Made by a program: the position numbers and the translations under genes. Under the pieces are notes generated by a model. It worked only from the letters and a program-made list of their open reading frames with translations, was not told where the DNA came from and did no database searches. From contig VJZX01000015.1 of the NCBI GenBank assembly GCA_009663185.1, positions 23,424 through 87,423 of the forward strand: a stretch of DNA of 64,000 nt, read 5' to 3'. This DNA is from Isoptericola halalbus. Its GTDB lineage: Bacteria; Actinomycetota; Actinomycetes; Actinomycetales; Cellulomonadaceae. Within the stretch, counting starts at the first letter, position 1. Every line of letters begins with the position of its first letter. Shown in pieces: positions 61,404 to 64,000 of the stretch.

Positions 61404-61579
61404 CAGACGCCCGTCCCGCCGGCAGACCCGTCGTCCGCGCCGTCGAGACGCGCGGCGAGCGCCTCGTGGACCGCCTCGAACCGCGTCACGTGGTCGTGCA
61501 CGGGCAGGTCGTCCAGGCCCTCCAGCGGCGCGAGCGGCGGAAGCGCCGCCGCCTCGTTCGTCTCACCGTCCTGCGACAT
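61403..61579 (-). CDS. Small conserved protein before tlyA (Rv1693-like position), 58 aa
   Basis: Begins MSQDGETNEAA and is acidic, with a short amphipathic helix (HDHVTRFEAVHEALAARLDG). No domain is recognised. Position and length match the 58-aa gene between the HAD phosphatase and tlyA in mycobacteria. It ends in a TGATG overlap with tlyA. Function unknown. Confidence 0.75.
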   Translation of the reverse strand: MSQDGETNEAAALPPLAPLEGLDDLPVHDHVTRFEAVHEALAARLDGADDGSAGGTGV

Positions 61580-61700
61580 GGTCCCTTCCCTACGTCTCAC
61601 CATCCGCGCGACATCCGCGCGGCCCGTCCGGGCGGGCGGGCCGGCTCAACGCTACCTGCTGGCGCCCACGCGTCCCCGGCGGCGCACACAGGCGGTTCGC

Positions 61701-62714
61701 TCAGGCGGTCAGGTCGGGCACCGAGGCGGGATCGAGCTCAGCCCTCGCGTCGACTGCAGCCCAGGCTGCGGCGCACGCCGCGCGGACGATGTCGATCCCG
61801 CTGGACCCGTCCCGGTCCAGCTCAAGCACACCGTCGACGACGCGCGCTGCTCGGCCTCGGCACTCCCACCAGCCGTCGGCGCCCTCCACCGGCACAGGAT
61901 GCGGCTCGTGCAGGGCGCGCAGGTCCGCTCCCACGAAGTCGGGGCGCAGGCCCGGGGTCGCCAGGACGGCATCACGGGCGGTCGAGACTCCGGTGAGCAC
62001 GTGCAGCCCGGGGTACCCGCCGGAGCGGGCACCCGCGAGGTCGGTGTCGAGCCGGTCGCCGATCACGAGGGGACGCTGGGCGCCCGCGCGCTCGACCGCC
62101 ATCCGGTACATCGTGGGCGACGGCTTGCCTGCGCTGTCGGGCTTGACACCAGTCGCCGAGACGACGGCTCCGACGAGCGCGCCGTTACCGGGCGCGAAGC
62201 CGCGCGCCGTGGGCAGCGACAGGTCAAGGTTGCTCGCGACGTGCCAGGCCCCGGCCTCCACGGCGTACGCGGCCTCGGCGAGCTGCGACCAGCCGACCTC
62301 CGGGGCGTAGCCCTGCGCGACGGCGTCGGGCCGGTCGTCGGCCGTGCGGACGACCTGGAACCCTTGCGCCTCGACGGCCGTGACGAGCCCTCGTCCGCCG
62401 ACCACCAGGACGCGGGCGCCCGGCTCGAGCCGGGTACGCAGCAGGGCCGCGCAGGCCTGGGCGGCGGTCATCACCTCGGCGGGCGACGCGGGGATGTCGA
62501 GCCCGGTGAGCTGCTCGGCGACGTCCTCCGGCTCGCGCGACGCGTTGTTCGTGACGAAGACGAGGCGCATGCCGCCCGCGCGTGCGGCACCAAGGCTCTC
62601 GGCGGCGTGGTCGATCGGCAGGTGCCCGCGGTAGGCGACACCGTCGAGGTCGACGAGAGCGAGGTCGAACGCCTCGGCGAGCGGGGTCTCCGAGGCGCGC
62701 AGGACGGCGCTCAT
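61701..62714 (-). CDS. HAD-IIA family phosphatase (Rv1692-like, glycerol-3-phosphate phosphatase type)
   Basis: A 337-aa HAD hydrolase: nucleophile block LVDLDGVAYRG, VFVTNNASR (motif II), GKPSPTMYRM (motif III Lys) and VIGDRLDTDLAGA (motif IV). The C2-type cap lies between. The mycobacterial homologue dephosphorylates glycerol 3-phosphate. It overlaps the next upstream gene by 4 bases. Confidence 0.9.
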   Translation of the reverse strand: MSAVLRASETPLAEAFDLALVDLDGVAYRGHLPIDHAAESLGAARAGGMRLVFVTNNASREPEDVAEQLTGLDIPASPAEVMTAAQACAALLRTRLEPGARVLVVGGRGLVTAVEAQGFQVVRTADDRPDAVAQGYAPEVGWSQLAEAAYAVEAGAWHVASNLDLSLPTARGFAPGNGALVGAVVSATGVKPDSAGKPSPTMYRMAVERAGAQRPLVIGDRLDTDLAGARSGGYPGLHVLTGVSTARDAVLATPGLRPDFVGADLRALHEPHPVPVEGADGWWECRGRAARVVDGVLELDRDGSSGIDIVRAACAAAWAAVDARAELDPASVPDLTA

Positions 62715-63859
62715 GCCCGCTCCTCCCTCTCGTCGGCGCCGGGATCGGCGGAAGGCGGCACGTCGCCCGGCTCGCCCGAGGCCTGCTCGGACTCCTCGTC
62801 CGCGTCCGCGGTCTCGTCGTAGACGTCGTAGACCACGACGTCCTCGTCGTCCTGCGATACGCCGGCGGCACGCTCGAGGGCGACCGGGTCGACGTCGGCG
62901 AGCAAGGCCACCGCCTCGTCGACCCTGCCCGCCGCCTCGAGCGCGACGGCCTTCGCCTGCAGCACGCGCAGGCCCAGGTCGCCGGTGCGCTCCCCCGCCG
63001 GGATCTTGTCCAGGACGGCGATCGCGGCGTCGTGCTCACCCAGGTCAGAGCGGGCACCGCTGACGACGATCGCGAGCTCGGTGCGGCCGGCGGCGTCGAG
63101 CGTCCGTGCCTCCTCGCTCGCGGCGAGGGCGATCGCCCGCTCGGGGCGACCCAGGCCGCGCTCGGCGTCGGCCATGAGGGGCAGGTGCTCGGACGAGCCG
63201 TTGAGGCGCCGCACGGTGCGCAGCTCACGGAGCGCCTCGGCGAAGCGACCCGTGCGGTACGCGGCGAGTCCCGCGGCCTCCCGCACGACGTCGATGCGCC
63301 CACCGCGCCGGACCGCCGCCTGGGCGTGCTCATACGCGCGCTCGGGCTCGACGTCGAGGAGGCGTCCGGCCATCACGAGGTGGAGGCCGACGCGCTCCGC
63401 ATTGTCCTTCGACAGGCCGCGCAGCCGCGCGCGCGCCTCCTTGCTCAGCTGGGCGAGCGTGACGCCTTCGGCAATCTCAGGCTCGGGCACACGCGGGGCG
63501 CTCTCCTCGCGTCGCGGACGTGAGGCCGGTCGGCCTTCGTCGCGGCGGGGACGCTGCCCGTCACGGCGGGGGGCCCCGTGGCGCTGCCCTTCGGGGCGGG
63601 GACCCTCGCGACGGTCACCGTCGCGGCGGGGCGCGCCGTAGCCCTGACCCTCCCGGCGCTCACCCTCCCGGCGCGGACCTTCCCGACGGTCACCCTCACG
63701 GCGCGGGCCGCCGCTGCGCTGGCCATCCCGCCGCGGCCCTTCGCGACGGTCACCGTCGCGGGCGCCCTCGCGGCGGGGCCCCTGCGGTCGCCCGCCGCCG
63801 GGGCGCTGCCCGTCCCGCTGCGGGCGGCCTCGGCCCTGGTCACGGGGCGATTCGTTCAC
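62711..63859 (-). CDS. Protein with Arg/Gly-rich low-complexity N-terminus and TPR-like C-terminal region
   Basis: 382 aa. Residues 1 to about 125 are repeats of the type RREGDRREG and QRHGAPRRDG, strongly basic and probably unstructured or RNA-binding. Residues 130-330 are helical TPR-like repeats (ERAYEHAQAAVRRGG, GRFAEALRELRTVRRL, GRVDEAVALLADVD). The tail is acidic (DEDVVVYDVYDET, DADEESEQ). GTG 63859 is taken as start because the frame further upstream is short. Not recognised as a named family; known actinobacterial relatives sit before the HAD gene. The charge split between ends may allow self-association. Confidence 0.8.
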   Translation of the reverse strand: MNESPRDQGRGRPQRDGQRPGGGRPQGPRREGARDGDRREGPRRDGQRSGGPRREGDRREGPRREGERREGQGYGAPRRDGDRREGPRPEGQRHGAPRRDGQRPRRDEGRPASRPRREESAPRVPEPEIAEGVTLAQLSKEARARLRGLSKDNAERVGLHLVMAGRLLDVEPERAYEHAQAAVRRGGRIDVVREAAGLAAYRTGRFAEALRELRTVRRLNGSSEHLPLMADAERGLGRPERAIALAASEEARTLDAAGRTELAIVVSGARSDLGEHDAAIAVLDKIPAGERTGDLGLRVLQAKAVALEAAGRVDEAVALLADVDPVALERAAGVSQDDEDVVVYDVYDETADADEESEQASGEPGDVPPSADPGADEREERA

Positions 63860-63986
63860 GGTGTTCCCTTCCCTGACAGATGCGCCGCCCATTCTCCCAC
63901 GGCGCGGGCGCCCGCCTGGGGCTCAATCACGGTCGAGGGGTGTGAGTACGCGCACGCCTAAGCTCCGTGCCGGAATGCAGCGAAGG

Positions 63987-63999
63987 CCCCGCACCGGGG
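63987..63999. terminator. Possible hairpin at the window edge
   Basis: CCCCG-CAC-CGGGG, 5-bp arms. It may be the terminator of a gene ending beyond the right edge; the following bases are outside the window. Nothing else is recognised in 63860-63986. Confidence 0.3.
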
Positions 64000-64000
64000 G

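Overview
This is high-GC actinobacterial DNA: codon third positions are dominated by G and C, GTG/TTG starts and 4-base ATGA/GTGA overlaps are frequent, and the enzymes use mycothiol rather than glutathione (a mycothiol-type maleylpyruvate isomerase). The housekeeping order at the right end (HAD phosphatase, 58-aa protein, tlyA, NAD kinase, recN, steA, steB/mctB, then pyrG and a Nudix protein) matches the mycobacterial Rv1692-Rv1700 block. The suf operon with sufR, an ABC-2 exporter and ctaA beside it is also a typical actinobacterial layout. Secreted carbohydrate-active proteins with AbfB and ricin-type domains fit Micrococcales of the Cellulomonadaceae/Promicromonosporaceae kind; that placement is inference.

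Layout. 1-3.5 kb: end of an ABC-F gene, a zinc metallopeptidase, and a Tat-exported alginate-lyase-type enzyme. 3.5-10.5 kb: a probable iron locus, with a phosphopantetheinyl transferase divergent from a one-polypeptide adenylation / carrier / membrane-acyltransferase fusion, followed by a translationally coupled Fe(III) ABC transporter (fbpABC type). 10.7-34.1 kb: a large aromatic-acid catabolic region. It has an aryl-alcohol dehydrogenase / aldehyde dehydrogenase / esterase / FAD hydroxylase / CoA ligase / FAH-hydrolase operon with a divergent PaaX regulator; a livKGFHM uptake operon with a divergent MarR regulator; a CoA-dependent side-chain-shortening operon (AMP ligase, SCP-x-like thiolase, MaoC hydratase, HSD17B4-like SDR, hot-dog thioesterase) with its own PaaX; and a complete gentisate operon (gentisate 1,2-dioxygenase, fumarylpyruvate hydrolase, mycothiol maleylpyruvate isomerase, MarR).

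34.1-39.2 kb: decayed and accessory DNA with an IS3-type transposase remnant, an internally deleted lacI whose operator pair survives, a secreted beta-helix / ricin-domain protein, and a gene-poor stretch with a perfect 17-bp-arm inverted repeat. 39.2-46.1 kb: sufR-B-D-ferredoxin-C-S-U-T for Fe-S assembly. 46.2-50.3 kb: a DUF308/HdeD-like membrane protein, an ABC-2 exporter pair, heme A synthase, and a RibD-C/DHFR-like reductase. 50.4-63.9 kb: Nudix, pyrG, murJ, a PNPT-like protein, steB/mctB, steA, recN, NAD kinase, tlyA, a 58-aa protein, a HAD phosphatase, and a protein with an Arg/Gly-rich N-terminus.

How the genes may work together (inference). The side-chain operon lacks an acyl-CoA dehydrogenase, which is what one expects for an already unsaturated substrate such as a hydroxycinnamate. 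Ligase, hydratase, dehydrogenase, thiolase and thioesterase would give a hydroxybenzoate; ring hydroxylation would give gentisate; the gentisate operon would yield fumarate and pyruvate. The liv system could import the acid. The iron locus resembles a D-alanylation-type logic (activate, load on a carrier, transfer at the membrane) fused in one protein and placed beside an iron importer and an IdeR-like half site.
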